The position numbers and the translations under genes are program-made. Positions 35,837-45,306 of a stretch of 64,000 nucleotides of DNA are shown one piece after another. Every line of letters begins with the position of its first letter. Within the stretch, counting starts at the first letter, position 1. The notes below the pieces were generated by a model. The model made no database searches. It saw only the letters and a list, made by a program, of their open reading frames with translations, and was not told the DNA's origin. Source of the DNA: Burkholderiales bacterium (GTDB lineage: Bacteria; Pseudomonadota; Gammaproteobacteria; Burkholderiales; Burkholderiaceae_F); the NCBI GenBank assembly GCA_016716275.1, contig JADJWR010000001.1, forward strand, positions 620,001 through 684,000. Direction: 5' to 3'.

Positions 35837-37320
35837 CTGCCGGCGACGCGATCGCCGCCGCCGGTCGCCGCGGCACGGCCCAGACCGGCGAGGGCGAGCA
35901 GCGCCCAGAAGCTCAGCACCGTCGTGAAGACCAGGTGCATCTGCTTGGCCGAGTCCTCGAAGCCGTTGCCGAAGGTGACGGCGACGATCACCGCCGGCGG
36001 CAGCAGGGCAAGCGCGACGAGCACGCCGGCAAGTGCCGGACGGCGCAGCCGGCGCGATGCAAGCAGGGCCGCCACCACGGCAGCCGGTGACAGCACCAGG
36101 AGGTCGACCAGCCATTGCGGCAGACGGTCGAGCGTCCGGCTCCAGCTGAACCAGTCGGCCGGCAGGGGCGCCCAGTGACGTCCCTGCACCACTCCCAGGT
36201 GCGGCTTGCCGCGGTACTCGCTCGGGATCCAGGGGCGAAGGTGGGCGAGGCTGCCGCCGACGAAGCGGGCGACGGTCCGCGGCTCGCTGAACGCAAGCCC
36301 CAGCAACCGGACGTAGGAAACCCGCGCCACTTCCGGGCAGGGATGGTTCGCCGCGTTCTCGCTGATCGGCGGCAGGTACCAGTTCACGCCGGCGTGAGCG
36401 CCGCAATGGCGGGGCAGGCCGATGTTGTGCGCGGTCCGGTAAGGATCATCGGACAGCGGCAGCAGCGAGGTCAGCACGGTGTTGGTCAGGTTGGCCAGTC
36501 GCATGACTTCGTTGTCGGACTTGGCCAGGTTGACCGCCTGAATCGCCAGGCCGATCGCGCCGCCGACGGCGAGGGCAAGCGCCACACGGACGCCGGTCTT
36601 CAGCCCGGCGATCGCCGGCAGCGCCAGCGCTGCCGCCAGCAGCAGGCCCAGCCCGGCGTGCTGGATCTTGCTGCTGACGAAGGCGGCCACCGCCAGCGCC
36701 AGCAGCGCCAAGGATGCAACGCCCGGCGTTCGCGGCGCGCTGATCAGCAGCGCCGCACCGGCGATGCTCGTGTAGCCGAACAGCACGGTCGAGTACTCGG
36801 CATAGAAGCCGTTCAGGTACAGCGTGACGGCCGGGTCGGTCAGCACCAGGGCCGTCAGGGCGGCGTTCGCCGCCGCTGCTGCCGGCTGACCGCGGCGCCA
36901 CCAGGCGGCGGTGAAGCCAGCGGCGAGCGAAAAGAACACAGCGAACTTGACCGCGCCCAGCCAGCGGATCGAGAAGCTGCCATCGACGCTGCGCAGCGAC
37001 TCTGCCTCGAACAACGGGCGCGCCAGCCCCGCGAACAGCACTTCGGAGGAAAGAAAACACGGCGCACCGACATCGTGACGGAAGCGATAGCGCTCGATCG
37101 GCGCGTCGCCGCTTCCCGCCCAAGGCGCGATGCCGGGCGCGCGCACGGGGTAGGCATCGATGCAGGCCTGCACCCGGATCATGTCGTAGTTGTTGGCCAG
37201 GGCGAGCAGCGGGACGCTGGCCACCATCGAGATGCCCCGATACAGCGACAGCACCAGCAGCGCCAGCGCGATCGTGGCGAGCGCGCGGCGTCGCGGCCTG
37301 TCGATGGCGCTTGCATTCAT
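35833..37320 (-). CDS. polytopic membrane protein of unknown function
   Basis: A 495-residue protein with about 10-11 hydrophobic segments. A large polar loop between the first and second (residues about 42-110, with IDAYPVRAPGIAPW and RFRHDVGAPCFLS) and another around 290-370 probably face the periplasm. I do not recognise the family. The pattern (first helix, large acidic-aromatic periplasmic loop, many helices) would suit a GT-C glycosyltransferase or an O-antigen-related enzyme, and the location supports a surface-glycan role. It ends on the giant transferase gene with a 4-base tail-to-tail overlap. Confidence 0.6.
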   Translation of the reverse strand: MNASAIDRPRRRALATIALALLVLSLYRGISMVASVPLLALANNYDMIRVQACIDAYPVRAPGIAPWAGSGDAPIERYRFRHDVGAPCFLSSEVLFAGLARPLFEAESLRSVDGSFSIRWLGAVKFAVFFSLAAGFTAAWWRRGQPAAAAANAALTALVLTDPAVTLYLNGFYAEYSTVLFGYTSIAGAALLISAPRTPGVASLALLALAVAAFVSSKIQHAGLGLLLAAALALPAIAGLKTGVRVALALAVGGAIGLAIQAVNLAKSDNEVMRLANLTNTVLTSLLPLSDDPYRTAHNIGLPRHCGAHAGVNWYLPPISENAANHPCPEVARVSYVRLLGLAFSEPRTVARFVGGSLAHLRPWIPSEYRGKPHLGVVQGRHWAPLPADWFSWSRTLDRLPQWLVDLLVLSPAAVVAALLASRRLRRPALAGVLVALALLPPAVIVAVTFGNGFEDSAKQMHLVFTTVLSFWALLALAGLGRAAATGGGDRVAGS

Positions 37321-37456
37321 CGTGCCGGTTGGTCGATCTCAGGAGCGTCCGCCTGCCGCCGCGCCGAGGGCAGCACGATGCGTTCGCACGGCTCGGCCAG
37401 CAGTTCACCCCGGCTGCCGGCCGGTCCGCGCGCCCGCTGGCCGCCGCCGGGCCGCT

Positions 37457-38338
37457 TCACGCGGGAAAGCTCAGGTCCTCCGGATCGCCGGCGCGCCGCG
37501 GCGGCAGCAGGCCCGCCTTGCGGGCGAAGGCGATGTTCGCCGCCAGGAAGCCTTCCTTGTTGCCGCAGTCGTAGCGGGTGCCGGAAAAGCGGTGCGCCAG
37601 CACCTCGCCGTGGCGGATGCGGCGGGCGATCGCGTCGGTGAGCTGGATCTCGCCGCCGCTGCCGCGCCCGGTGGTGGCAAGCTCGTCGAAGATCTCCGGC
37701 CGCAGCACGTAGCGGCCGACGACGGCAAGGGTCGAGGGGGCGGCACCGGGATCCGGCTTCTCGACCAGGCCGGTGACGCGCTCGATGCGCGCGTCCAGCG
37801 GCGTCGAGGCGACGATGCCGTAGCGTCGCGTCTCGGAGCGCGGCACGTCCTGCACCGCCAGCACCGAGGCGTGGTGCTGCTCGTAGGCCTGCACCAGCTG
37901 GCGCGTCACGCCCGGCGAGGCGTCGATCAGGTCGTCGGCCAGGATCACCGCGAACGGCTCGTCGCCGACCACCGGCTGCGCGCACAGCACCGCGTGGCCC
38001 AGCCCGAGCTGTTCCGGCTGGCGGATGAAGATGAAGCTCACGCCTTCCGGCGTGGCCGAGTGCAGCGCCTCGTACAGGTCGTGCTTGCCCTTGGCCAGCA
38101 GTTCCTGCTCGAGTTCCGGCACGCGGTCGAAGTGATCCTCGATCGCCCGCTTGTTGCGGCCGGTGATGATGATCATCTGCTCGATGCCCGCCTCGGCCGC
38201 TTCCTCGACCGCGTACTGGATCAGCGGCTTGTCGACCACCGGCATCATCTCCTTCGGCATCGCCTTGGTCGCCGGCAGGAACCGGGTGCCGAAGCCGGCG
38301 GCGGGAAAGACCGCCTTGCGCACTTTCTTGATGGTCAT
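37457..38338 (-). CDS. galU: UTP-glucose-1-phosphate uridylyltransferase
   Basis: A 293-residue enzyme making UDP-glucose. The GalU signature is KAVFPAAGFGTRFLPATKAMPKEMMPV; VVDKPLIQYAVEEA, LGLGHAVLCAQP, LADDLIDA and GLVEKP follow. Start MTIKKVRKA at 38338, the usual N-terminus. It is 23 bases downstream of pgi in the same direction, so both may be one operon with manC. Confidence 0.96.
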   Translation of the reverse strand: MTIKKVRKAVFPAAGFGTRFLPATKAMPKEMMPVVDKPLIQYAVEEAAEAGIEQMIIITGRNKRAIEDHFDRVPELEQELLAKGKHDLYEALHSATPEGVSFIFIRQPEQLGLGHAVLCAQPVVGDEPFAVILADDLIDASPGVTRQLVQAYEQHHASVLAVQDVPRSETRRYGIVASTPLDARIERVTGLVEKPDPGAAPSTLAVVGRYVLRPEIFDELATTGRGSGGEIQLTDAIARRIRHGEVLAHRFSGTRYDCGNKEGFLAANIAFARKAGLLPPRRAGDPEDLSFPA

Positions 38339-38361
38339 CTCGATGGTCCTCGCGCGGATGC

Positions 38362-39864
38362 TCAGCCGGCCAGCCGCTGCTTGAGCAGCTGCTTGCCGAT
38401 CTCCACGCCCCACTGGTCGAAACTGTTGACCTGCCACAGCACGCCCTGCACGAACGTGCGGTGCTCATAGAGCGCCAGCAGCGCGCCGACCGAGAAGGCA
38501 TCGAGGCGCGGCAGCGTGATGAACGTGCTCGGCCGGTTGCCAGGCACCACGGCGTACTGCGGCTTGGCGCTGCCCGAGGGTTTCAGCGCCGCCTCGCCGA
38601 GCGCCAGCGCGTCGGCCTGCGCCAGCGCGTTGGCGTGCAGCAGCCGCTCGCGCGGCTCGGCCGAGTGCTCGAAGCAGGCCGCGGTGACGAAGTCCACCGG
38701 CGAGAAGAAGGTGCCCTGGTGCAGGAACTGGAAGACGCTGTGCTGGGCGGTGGTGCCGGCCTCGCCCCACACCACCGGCGAGGTGTCGTAGCCGAGCGGC
38801 GCGCCGTCGCGGTCGACCCGCTTGCCGTTGCTTTCCATCTCCAGCTGCTGCAGGTAAGCGGGCAGGTGGCGCAGCCGCTGCGCGTAGGGGATCACGGCGC
38901 GCGAGCGGCAGCCCCAGAAGTTGACGTACCACACGCCAAGCAGCCCGAGCAGCAGCGGCAGGTTGCGCGCCGGCGGCGCCTCGACGAAGTGCCGGTCGAG
39001 GGCGGCCGCGCCGCGCAGCAGCTCGTCGAACGCCGCCGGGCCGTGCGCCACCGCGATCGGCAGGCCGCAGGGCGACCAGACCGAATAGCGGCCGCCGACC
39101 CACTCGGCAAAGGTGAAGACGAGCGCCGCGCCGGTGCCGAAAGCCTGCGCCCGCTCCGGTTGGCTGGTGATCGCCGCCAGGTGGCGGCGCGCATCGAGCG
39201 CCGGTGCGCGGGACTTCAGCCAGGCCAGCGCGGCACGGGCGTTCTCCAGCGTCTCCAGCGTGGTGAAGCTCTTCGAGATGGCGACGACGAGCGTCGTCTC
39301 CGGCGCGGCTCCCGCCAGCGCGACGTCGAGCTCGGTCGGGTCGATGTTGCTGACCAAGTGCAGCCGCACCGGACCGGAGGGCTCGCCCAGCGCGGCGGTC
39401 ACCAGCCGCGGGCCGAGGTCGGAGCCGCCGATGCCGATGCAGACCACCGTCTCGATCGGCTTGCCGGTCGCGCCCTTGACCTCGCCGGCGCGAAGACGCT
39501 CGGCGAAATCGAGCATGCGGCGTCGCTGCTGCTCGACAGCGCGCGCCACGGTGACGTCGGCCGGCGCGCTGCGCAGCGCCGTGTGCCAGGCCGGCCGGCC
39601 TTCGGTGCCGTTGATCGGCTCGCCGGCGACGAGCCGCTCGCGCCAGCGGGGAAGCGCCGCCGCATCGGCCAGGGCCAGCAGCAGCTTCCAGGTCTCGTCG
39701 GTGGCGAGGTTGCGCGACAGGTCCGCCTCGATGCCGGCGGCCTCGAAGCGCCACGAGCGGCTGCGCGCCGGTTGCTCGCGCAGCGCGGCGTCGAGGCGGA
39801 ACGACGACAATGCCTGTCGATGCCGCTGCAGCGCCTGCCAGGCCGGGGTCGCGCTGATGTCCAT
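38362..39864 (-). CDS. pgi: glucose-6-phosphate isomerase
   Basis: A 500-residue enzyme interconverting glucose-6-phosphate and fructose-6-phosphate, feeding both the glucose-1-phosphate and mannose branches here. VCIGIGGSDLGPRLV, VAISKSFTTLETL, GGRYSVWSPCGLPIA and QLEMESNGKRVDRDG are conserved. The C-terminal QWGVEIGKQLLKQ contains the catalytic Lys. Shorter than E. coli Pgi (549) but within the bacterial range. It lies 6 bases downstream of manC. Confidence 0.96.
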   Translation of the reverse strand: MDISATPAWQALQRHRQALSSFRLDAALREQPARSRSWRFEAAGIEADLSRNLATDETWKLLLALADAAALPRWRERLVAGEPINGTEGRPAWHTALRSAPADVTVARAVEQQRRRMLDFAERLRAGEVKGATGKPIETVVCIGIGGSDLGPRLVTAALGEPSGPVRLHLVSNIDPTELDVALAGAAPETTLVVAISKSFTTLETLENARAALAWLKSRAPALDARRHLAAITSQPERAQAFGTGAALVFTFAEWVGGRYSVWSPCGLPIAVAHGPAAFDELLRGAAALDRHFVEAPPARNLPLLLGLLGVWYVNFWGCRSRAVIPYAQRLRHLPAYLQQLEMESNGKRVDRDGAPLGYDTSPVVWGEAGTTAQHSVFQFLHQGTFFSPVDFVTAACFEHSAEPRERLLHANALAQADALALGEAALKPSGSAKPQYAVVPGNRPSTFITLPRLDAFSVGALLALYEHRTFVQGVLWQVNSFDQWGVEIGKQLLKQRLAG

Positions 39865-39870
39865 CGTCGT

Positions 39871-41298
39871 TCAGCCGGTCCGGCCGTACTTGTCGTCGAA
39901 GCGCACGATGTCGTCCTCGCCGACGTAGTCGCCGCACTGCACTTCGATCAGCGTCAGCGGTACCCGGCCGGGATTCTCGAGCCGGTGCTGGCTGCCGACC
40001 GGCACGTAGGTCGATTCGTTGGGCGCCAGCAGGACGATCCGCTCGCCGACGGTCACGCGGGCGGTGCCGCTGACCACCACCCAGTGTTCGCTGCGGTGAT
40101 GGTGCATCTGCAGCGACAGCGAGGCGCCGGGCTTCACCTCGATGCGCTTGATCTTGAAGCGCGGGCCCTCCTGCAGCGTGGTGTAGGTGCCCCAGGGGCG
40201 GGCGACCGTGCGGTGCAGGCGGTGAGACTCGTGGTCGCGCCGCTTCAGCTCGACCACCACGTCCTTGACCTTCTGCGTCGAGTTGCGGTCGCACACCAGC
40301 AGCGCGTCGGGCGTGTCGACCACCACCACGTCGCGCAGGCCCACCGCGGCCACCAGCCGGTCTTCGCTCTGGATGTGCGTGTTGCTGCAGTCGGCCATCA
40401 CCACGTCGCCGCTGACCGTGTTGCCGGCAGCGTCGGCCGGCAGTTCCTGTGCCACCGCCTTCCACGAGCCGATGTCGCTCCAGCCGAAGTCGCCCGGCAG
40501 CGCGACCACGTTATCGGCCCGTTCCATCACCGCGAAGTCGATCGAGATGTTCGGCGCCTGCTCGAAGGCGGCGCGGTCCAGTTCGAGCCGGTGGACGAAC
40601 TTGGCGTCGACCCTGGCGCAGGCGAGCGCCGCGCGCGCCGCCTCGGCCACCTCCGGCGCGTGCTGTTCCAGCGCACCGACGATTGTCGACGGCGTGAAGC
40701 AGAACATGCCGCTGTTCCACAGGAAGTTGCCGGCGGCGAGGTACTCGGCCGCCTTGTCGGCGTCCGGCTTCTCGACGAAGCGCCTGACCACCGCGGCGCC
40801 GTCGGCGTCGGGCGCGGCGCACTCCAGGTAGCCGAAGCCGGTCTCCGGCATCGTCGGCCGGACGCCGAACAGCACGATCCGGCCGGCCAGCGCCAGTTCG
40901 CGCGCCTGCGCCACCAGCATCGCGAAGCGCGCTTCGTCCTGGATCAGGTGATCGGCCGGCAGCACCAGCAGCGGCTCCTTGTCGTGGCCGGCGCCGGTTG
41001 CCCACAGCGCGGCGGCGGCGATCGCCGGCGCAGTGTTGCGGCCGACCGGCTCGAGCAGCAGCTGCGTCGAGCGCGGCGCGGCGCCGCGCATCGATTCGAT
41101 CTCCTCGCCGGTGCGGAAGCCGTACTCCTTGTTGGTGACGATCAGGCAGTCGCGGCAGCCGGCGGCCACCGCGCGGGCGACCGTCCGCTGCAGCAGCGAG
41201 GCGCCGTTGCCCAGCCGCATGAACGGCTTGGGCATCGCCTCGCGGGAAACCGGCCACAGCCGGGTCCCGGAGCCGCCCGACAGGATCACCGCAAGCAT
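39871..41298 (-). CDS. manC: mannose-1-phosphate guanylyltransferase / mannose-6-phosphate isomerase
   Basis: A 475-residue bifunctional type II enzyme. The N-terminal pyrophosphorylase has VILSGGSGTRLWPVSR and the FVEKPDADKAAEYL Lys motif. The C-terminal cupin isomerase has RPWGTYTTLQEGPRFKIKRI, LSLQMHHHRSEHWVVVSG and PNESTYVPVGSQHRLENPG. Length is typical of AlgA/ManC/XanB. It supplies GDP-mannose; no gmd is seen in the window. Start at 41298. First gene of the minus-strand manC-pgi-galU set, divergent from manB. Confidence 0.96.
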   Translation of the reverse strand: MLAVILSGGSGTRLWPVSREAMPKPFMRLGNGASLLQRTVARAVAAGCRDCLIVTNKEYGFRTGEEIESMRGAAPRSTQLLLEPVGRNTAPAIAAAALWATGAGHDKEPLLVLPADHLIQDEARFAMLVAQARELALAGRIVLFGVRPTMPETGFGYLECAAPDADGAAVVRRFVEKPDADKAAEYLAAGNFLWNSGMFCFTPSTIVGALEQHAPEVAEAARAALACARVDAKFVHRLELDRAAFEQAPNISIDFAVMERADNVVALPGDFGWSDIGSWKAVAQELPADAAGNTVSGDVVMADCSNTHIQSEDRLVAAVGLRDVVVVDTPDALLVCDRNSTQKVKDVVVELKRRDHESHRLHRTVARPWGTYTTLQEGPRFKIKRIEVKPGASLSLQMHHHRSEHWVVVSGTARVTVGERIVLLAPNESTYVPVGSQHRLENPGRVPLTLIEVQCGDYVGEDDIVRFDDKYGRTG

Positions 41299-41493
41299 GG
41301 TGTCGTTCCCCAGTGCAGATGCCGTTGGCACGCCGCGCGTCGGCGCGGCGTCGAGAGGGGGCGGATTATCGCCGATGCCCTGCGCACGCTCCGGCGCGCC
41401 GGCAACCGTACAATCGGCGCCCGCCTGCCGCTGGTGCCGGGGCGCATCGGCGCACGCAGCAGCGTCCCGCCCGGTCCTGCGCCTCTGCCGAAA

Positions 41494-42879
41494 ATGACTT
41501 CCGTTGTCGACCCATCGCTGTTCAAGGCCTACGACATCCGCGGCGTTGTCGACCGCACGCTGACAGTCGAGGCGGTGCGGCGGATCGGCGCTGCGCTCGG
41601 TGCCGAGGCGATCGCGCTCGGACAGCAAGAGATCGTCGTCGGCCGCGACGGCCGCCTGTCCGGGCCGAAGCTGCGCGACGCGCTGATCGAAGGCATCCGA
41701 TCGACCGGCGCCGGCGTGGTCGACGTCGGCATGGTGGCCACGCCGATGCTCTACCTGGCAACGCAGCTGATCGGCACCGGCTCCGGGGTGGAGATCACCG
41801 GCAGCCACAACCCGCCCGAATACAACGGCCTGAAGATGGTGCTCGGCGGCACGACGCTGTACGGCGATGCGATCCAGCAACTGCGGCGGACCGTCGAGTC
41901 GGACGCCGCGCCGCGTGCCGCGGCCGCCGGGCCGCTGCGCACGGCAGACGTGCGCGACGCCTATTTCCAGCGCATCGCCGGCGACGTGAAGCTGGCGCGG
42001 CCGATGAAGATCGCGGTCGACTGCGGCAACGGTGTAGCCGGCGCTTTCGCGCCGCCGCTGTACCGGATGCTCGGCTGCGAGGTGACCGAGCTTTTCTGCG
42101 AGGTCGACGGCCGCTTTCCCAATCACCATCCCGATCCGGCGCACCCGGAGAACCTGCAGGACCTGATCGGCGCGCTGCGCGACACCGACGCCGAGATCGG
42201 CCTGGCCTTCGACGGCGACGGCGACCGGCTCGGCGTGGTCACGAAGGAGGGCAACATCATCTATCCCGACCGGCAGATGATGCTGTTCGCCCGCGGCGTG
42301 CTGCAGGCCAGGCCGGGCGCCGAGATCATCTTCGACGTCAAGTGCTCGCGCAACCTGGCGCGCGAGATCGCCGCGCACGGCGGACGGCCGACCATGTGGC
42401 GCACCGGTCACTCGCTGATCAAGGCCAAACTGAAGGAAAGCGGCGCGCCGCTGGCCGGCGAGATGAGCGGCCACATTTTCTTCAACGACCGCTGGCCGGG
42501 CTTCGATGACGGCATGTACGCCGGCGCGCGGCTGCTCGAACTGCTGTCGTGCGAGGCCGATCCGTCGGCGGTCCTCGACGCGCTGCCCGATGCGGTGAGC
42601 ACCCCCGAACTGCACCTGAAGACGGCCGAGGGCGAGAACGTCGCGCTGGTCGAGCGGCTGCGGCGCGAGGCGAACTTTGCCGACGCGCGCGAGGTCATCA
42701 CCATCGACGGCGTGCGGGTCGAGTACGCCGACGGCTTCGGCCTGGCGCGGCCGTCGAACACCACGCCGGTGCTGGTGCTGCGCTTCGAGGCCGACGATGC
42801 GGCCGCGCTGGCGCGCATCCAGGCCGATTTCCGCCGCGCGCTGCTGGCGGTCAAGCCCGACGCCGAGCTGCCGTTCTGA
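41494..42879 (+). CDS. manB: phosphomannomutase/phosphoglucomutase (AlgC/ManB type)
   Basis: A 461-residue alpha-D-phosphohexomutase interconverting mannose- or glucose-6-phosphate and the 1-phosphates. It has FKAYDIRGVV, the phosphoserine loop ITGSHNPPEYNG (active Ser), the metal loop FDGDGDRLGVV, the sugar loop GEMSGHIFF and the C-terminal phosphate-binding RPSNTTPVLVLRFE. Dual specificity is usual in the AlgC group. A -10-like TACAAT is at 41409-41414. The 195-base gap to divergent manC holds no other clear element. Confidence 0.95.
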   Translation: MTSVVDPSLFKAYDIRGVVDRTLTVEAVRRIGAALGAEAIALGQQEIVVGRDGRLSGPKLRDALIEGIRSTGAGVVDVGMVATPMLYLATQLIGTGSGVEITGSHNPPEYNGLKMVLGGTTLYGDAIQQLRRTVESDAAPRAAAAGPLRTADVRDAYFQRIAGDVKLARPMKIAVDCGNGVAGAFAPPLYRMLGCEVTELFCEVDGRFPNHHPDPAHPENLQDLIGALRDTDAEIGLAFDGDGDRLGVVTKEGNIIYPDRQMMLFARGVLQARPGAEIIFDVKCSRNLAREIAAHGGRPTMWRTGHSLIKAKLKESGAPLAGEMSGHIFFNDRWPGFDDGMYAGARLLELLSCEADPSAVLDALPDAVSTPELHLKTAEGENVALVERLRREANFADAREVITIDGVRVEYADGFGLARPSNTTPVLVLRFEADDAAALARIQADFRRALLAVKPDAELPF

Positions 42880-42905
42880 CCGTCGTCGAGGCGCGCGCCT
42901 AGAAT
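42876..42905 (+). promoter_or_regulatory. candidate sigma-70 promoter of waaC
   Basis: CTGACC (42876-42881) and TAGAAT (42900-42905) with an 18-base spacer, overlapping the manB stop codon. The waaC ATG at 42916 would be only about four bases from the predicted start site, and no Shine-Dalgarno is visible. The message would thus be nearly leaderless unless waaC is read through from manB. Confidence 0.4.
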
Positions 42906-42915
42906 CGCCGCCGCG

Positions 42916-43920
42916 ATGGACACGGGCGGCGCGCGGGTGCTGATCGTCAAGACCTCGTCGATGGGCGACGTGGTGCACGCGCTGCCGCTGGCCAGCGACC
43001 TGGCGCGCCGCCATCCGCAGGCGCGAATCGACTGGCTGGTCGAGGAGAGCTTCGCCGCGATCCCGCGCATGCATTCGAACGTCGATCGCGTGATCACGGT
43101 CGCCGTGCGCCGCTGGCGGCGCTCGCCGCTGTCGCCGGCGACCTGGCGCGAAGTGCGCGCCGCGAAGGATCAGCTGCGCGCCGAGCGCTATGCCGCCGTG
43201 ATCGACTGCCAGGGTCTGCTGAAGAGCGCCTGGCTGGCGCGCTGGGCAAGCGGGCCCCGGTGGGGATTCGACTGGTCGAGCGCCCGCGAACCGCTGGCGG
43301 CGCTGCTGTACACGAGCGTGGTGGCGGTGCCGCGCGATCAGCATGCGATCGCCCGCAACCGTGCGCTGGGCCACGCTGCCTGTGGCACCGACGCCGCCGC
43401 GGCGCCGGTATTCGGCTTGATTGCGCCGCCGGCTGCCGGGCGCCCCTGGGCCGAGGCGACGGCGAAGCCCTACGCGGTGCTGCTGACCAACGCCAGCCGG
43501 CCGACCAAGCGCTGGCCGGACCAGCGCTGGCGCGCCGTGGCAGGTGCGCTGCACGGCCGCGGCCTGCATCCGCTGCTGTTTGCCGGCAGCGCTGCCGAGG
43601 AGCAGGACACGCGGCGGCGCGCCGCCGGCATGGCCGATGCGTGGGTGGCGCCGCGCGCCGGCATCGACACCGTGGCAGCGGTGCTGGCAGGCGCCCGGAT
43701 CGTCGTCGGACTGGATACCGGGCTGTCGCATCTGGCGGCGGCGCTCGGCGCACCGACGGTCGGCATCTTCTGCGACTACGACCCCGGCTTGGTCGGCATC
43801 ACCGGCAGCGCACCCTGCGTCAGCCTCGGCGGCGTCAACGCGGCGCCGGCGGCAGAGGCGGTGGTGGCGGCGGTGGACGAACTGCTCGCCGTGCGCGCCG
43901 CGCGGCCGACCTCGCCGTGA
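42916..43920 (+). CDS. waaC: lipopolysaccharide heptosyltransferase I
   Basis: A 334-residue GT9-family enzyme that adds the first L-glycero-D-manno-heptose to Kdo on the LPS inner core. VLIVKTSSMGDVVHALPLASDL is the family signature. DWLVEESFAAIPRMHSNVDRVI and CQGLLKSAWLARWASG follow, then the C-terminal donor site GLDTGLSHLAAALGAPTVGIF. It consumes the ADP-heptose made by the 13-16 kb cluster. It overlaps waaA by 4 bases. Confidence 0.95.
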   Translation: MDTGGARVLIVKTSSMGDVVHALPLASDLARRHPQARIDWLVEESFAAIPRMHSNVDRVITVAVRRWRRSPLSPATWREVRAAKDQLRAERYAAVIDCQGLLKSAWLARWASGPRWGFDWSSAREPLAALLYTSVVAVPRDQHAIARNRALGHAACGTDAAAAPVFGLIAPPAAGRPWAEATAKPYAVLLTNASRPTKRWPDQRWRAVAGALHGRGLHPLLFAGSAAEEQDTRRRAAGMADAWVAPRAGIDTVAAVLAGARIVVGLDTGLSHLAAALGAPTVGIFCDYDPGLVGITGSAPCVSLGGVNAAPAAEAVVAAVDELLAVRAARPTSP

Positions 43921-45251
43921 AGCCGCGGCAACGGCTGGCGCTCGCCGCCTATTCCGCCGCCTGGTGGCTGGCCGCGCCGCTGGCGGCCGTCTACCTGCTC
44001 TGGCGGAGCATTGCCCAGCGCGAGTACCGCCGCTACTGGGGCGAGCGATTCCTCGGGCGCGGCGCGTCGCCGCCGGCCGGCCGGCCGCTGGTCTGGATCC
44101 ATGCGGTGTCGGTCGGCGAGACGCGCGCGGCGCAACCGCTGATCGAGCAGCTGGCGCGCGAACTGCCGGCGGCGTCGTTCCTGCTCACCCACATGACGCC
44201 GACCGGCCGCGCGGTCGGCCAGTCGATCGTCGCCGCCCTGCCGGGCCGGGTGGCGCAGCGCTACCTGCCGTACGACCTGCGTTTCGCGGTGAGCCGCTTC
44301 CTGCGCGAGGCGAGGCCGGCCGTCGGCGTGATCATGGAGACCGAGATCTGGCCGACGCTGCTGCGCGAGACCCGCCGTGCCGGGGTGCCGATGCTGCTCG
44401 CCAATGCGCGGCTGTCGGAGAAGTCGGCGGCGCGCGGCGAGCGTTTCCCGGCGCTGCTGGCGCCGGCCGCTGCCGCCTTCGATCGCATCGCTGCGCAGAG
44501 CGAAGCCGACCGCTCGCGCATCGAGCGCTGGTACGGCGGGCCGATCGTGGTCGCCGGCAACCTGAAGTTCGACCTGGCAGTCGACGAGTCGCTGGTCGAT
44601 GCCGGCCGCTCGCTGCGCGCCGCGTGGGGCGCGCGACCGGTGTTTCTGCTGGCCAGCTCGCGCGACGGCGAGGAGGCGCTGGTGCTCGACGCCTGGCAGC
44701 GCCGCCGTGGCAAGTCCGGTGCCGACACGATCCTGCTGATCGTGCCGCGGCATCCGCAGCGCTTCGCCGAGGTGGCGGAGTTGATCGCGTCGCGCGGCCT
44801 GGCGTGCCTGCGGCGCTCGCATGGGCGGTGGCCGGCCGACCTGCCGTCGGCAACGGTGCTGCTCGGCGACACGATGGGCGAGATGGCGATGTACTACGGC
44901 GCGTCCGACGTGGCGCTGATCGGCGGCAGCCTGCGCAACTTCGGCGCCCAGAACCTGATCGAGGCCTGCGCGGTGGGCACGCCGGTGGTGCTCGGGCCGA
45001 GCGTCTTCAATTTCGCCCAGGCGGCGGCCGACGCCATCGATGCCGGCGCGGCGCTGCAGGTGCGCGATGCCGACCAGGCACTGGCCGCGATGGCCGAGAT
45101 CTGCGCCGACGGCGATCGGCTCGCCGCGATGCGACGGGCGGCGCTGCGTTTCGCCGCCGCTCACCGCGGCGCGACGGCGCGGGTGGCGGGCATGGTGCGC
45201 GAACTGCTCGATCGGGCCGGCAGCGTCGCCGGGCGCCGATACGATTCGTGA
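43917..45251 (+). CDS. waaA: 3-deoxy-D-manno-octulosonic acid (Kdo) transferase
   Basis: A 444-residue GT30 inner-membrane enzyme that adds Kdo to lipid IVA. An N-terminal hydrophobic anchor lies at residues about 12-30. VWIHAVSVGETRAAQPL, MTPTGRAVGQ, ETEIWPTLL, ANARLSEKSA, VAGNLKFDL, VPRHPQRFAEVAELI and GGSLRNFGAQNLIEACAVGTPVV are all standard. GTG start at 43917 overlapping the waaC stop. Confidence 0.95.
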   Translation: MKPRQRLALAAYSAAWWLAAPLAAVYLLWRSIAQREYRRYWGERFLGRGASPPAGRPLVWIHAVSVGETRAAQPLIEQLARELPAASFLLTHMTPTGRAVGQSIVAALPGRVAQRYLPYDLRFAVSRFLREARPAVGVIMETEIWPTLLRETRRAGVPMLLANARLSEKSAARGERFPALLAPAAAAFDRIAAQSEADRSRIERWYGGPIVVAGNLKFDLAVDESLVDAGRSLRAAWGARPVFLLASSRDGEEALVLDAWQRRRGKSGADTILLIVPRHPQRFAEVAELIASRGLACLRRSHGRWPADLPSATVLLGDTMGEMAMYYGASDVALIGGSLRNFGAQNLIEACAVGTPVVLGPSVFNFAQAAADAIDAGAALQVRDADQALAAMAEICADGDRLAAMRRAALRFAAAHRGATARVAGMVRELLDRAGSVAGRRYDS

Positions 45252-45306
45252 CAAACTCTGCGGGTTGGTTACCGCCAGGGCAGGTTAGTGTCGGCAGCCT
45301 GCGATC

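Noticed and set aside
38461..41493. An open frame of about 1000 codons on the plus strand antisense to pgi and manC, continuous with manB
   Set aside because: It is a GC-rich shadow of pgi and manC codons. The composition is Arg/Ala/Gly/His-rich with no domain, and manB has a natural start at 41494.
39871..43731. A 1286-codon minus-strand frame extending manC upstream across manB and waaC
   Set aside because: Only the part from 41298 matches a protein family; the rest is antisense to manB and waaC.
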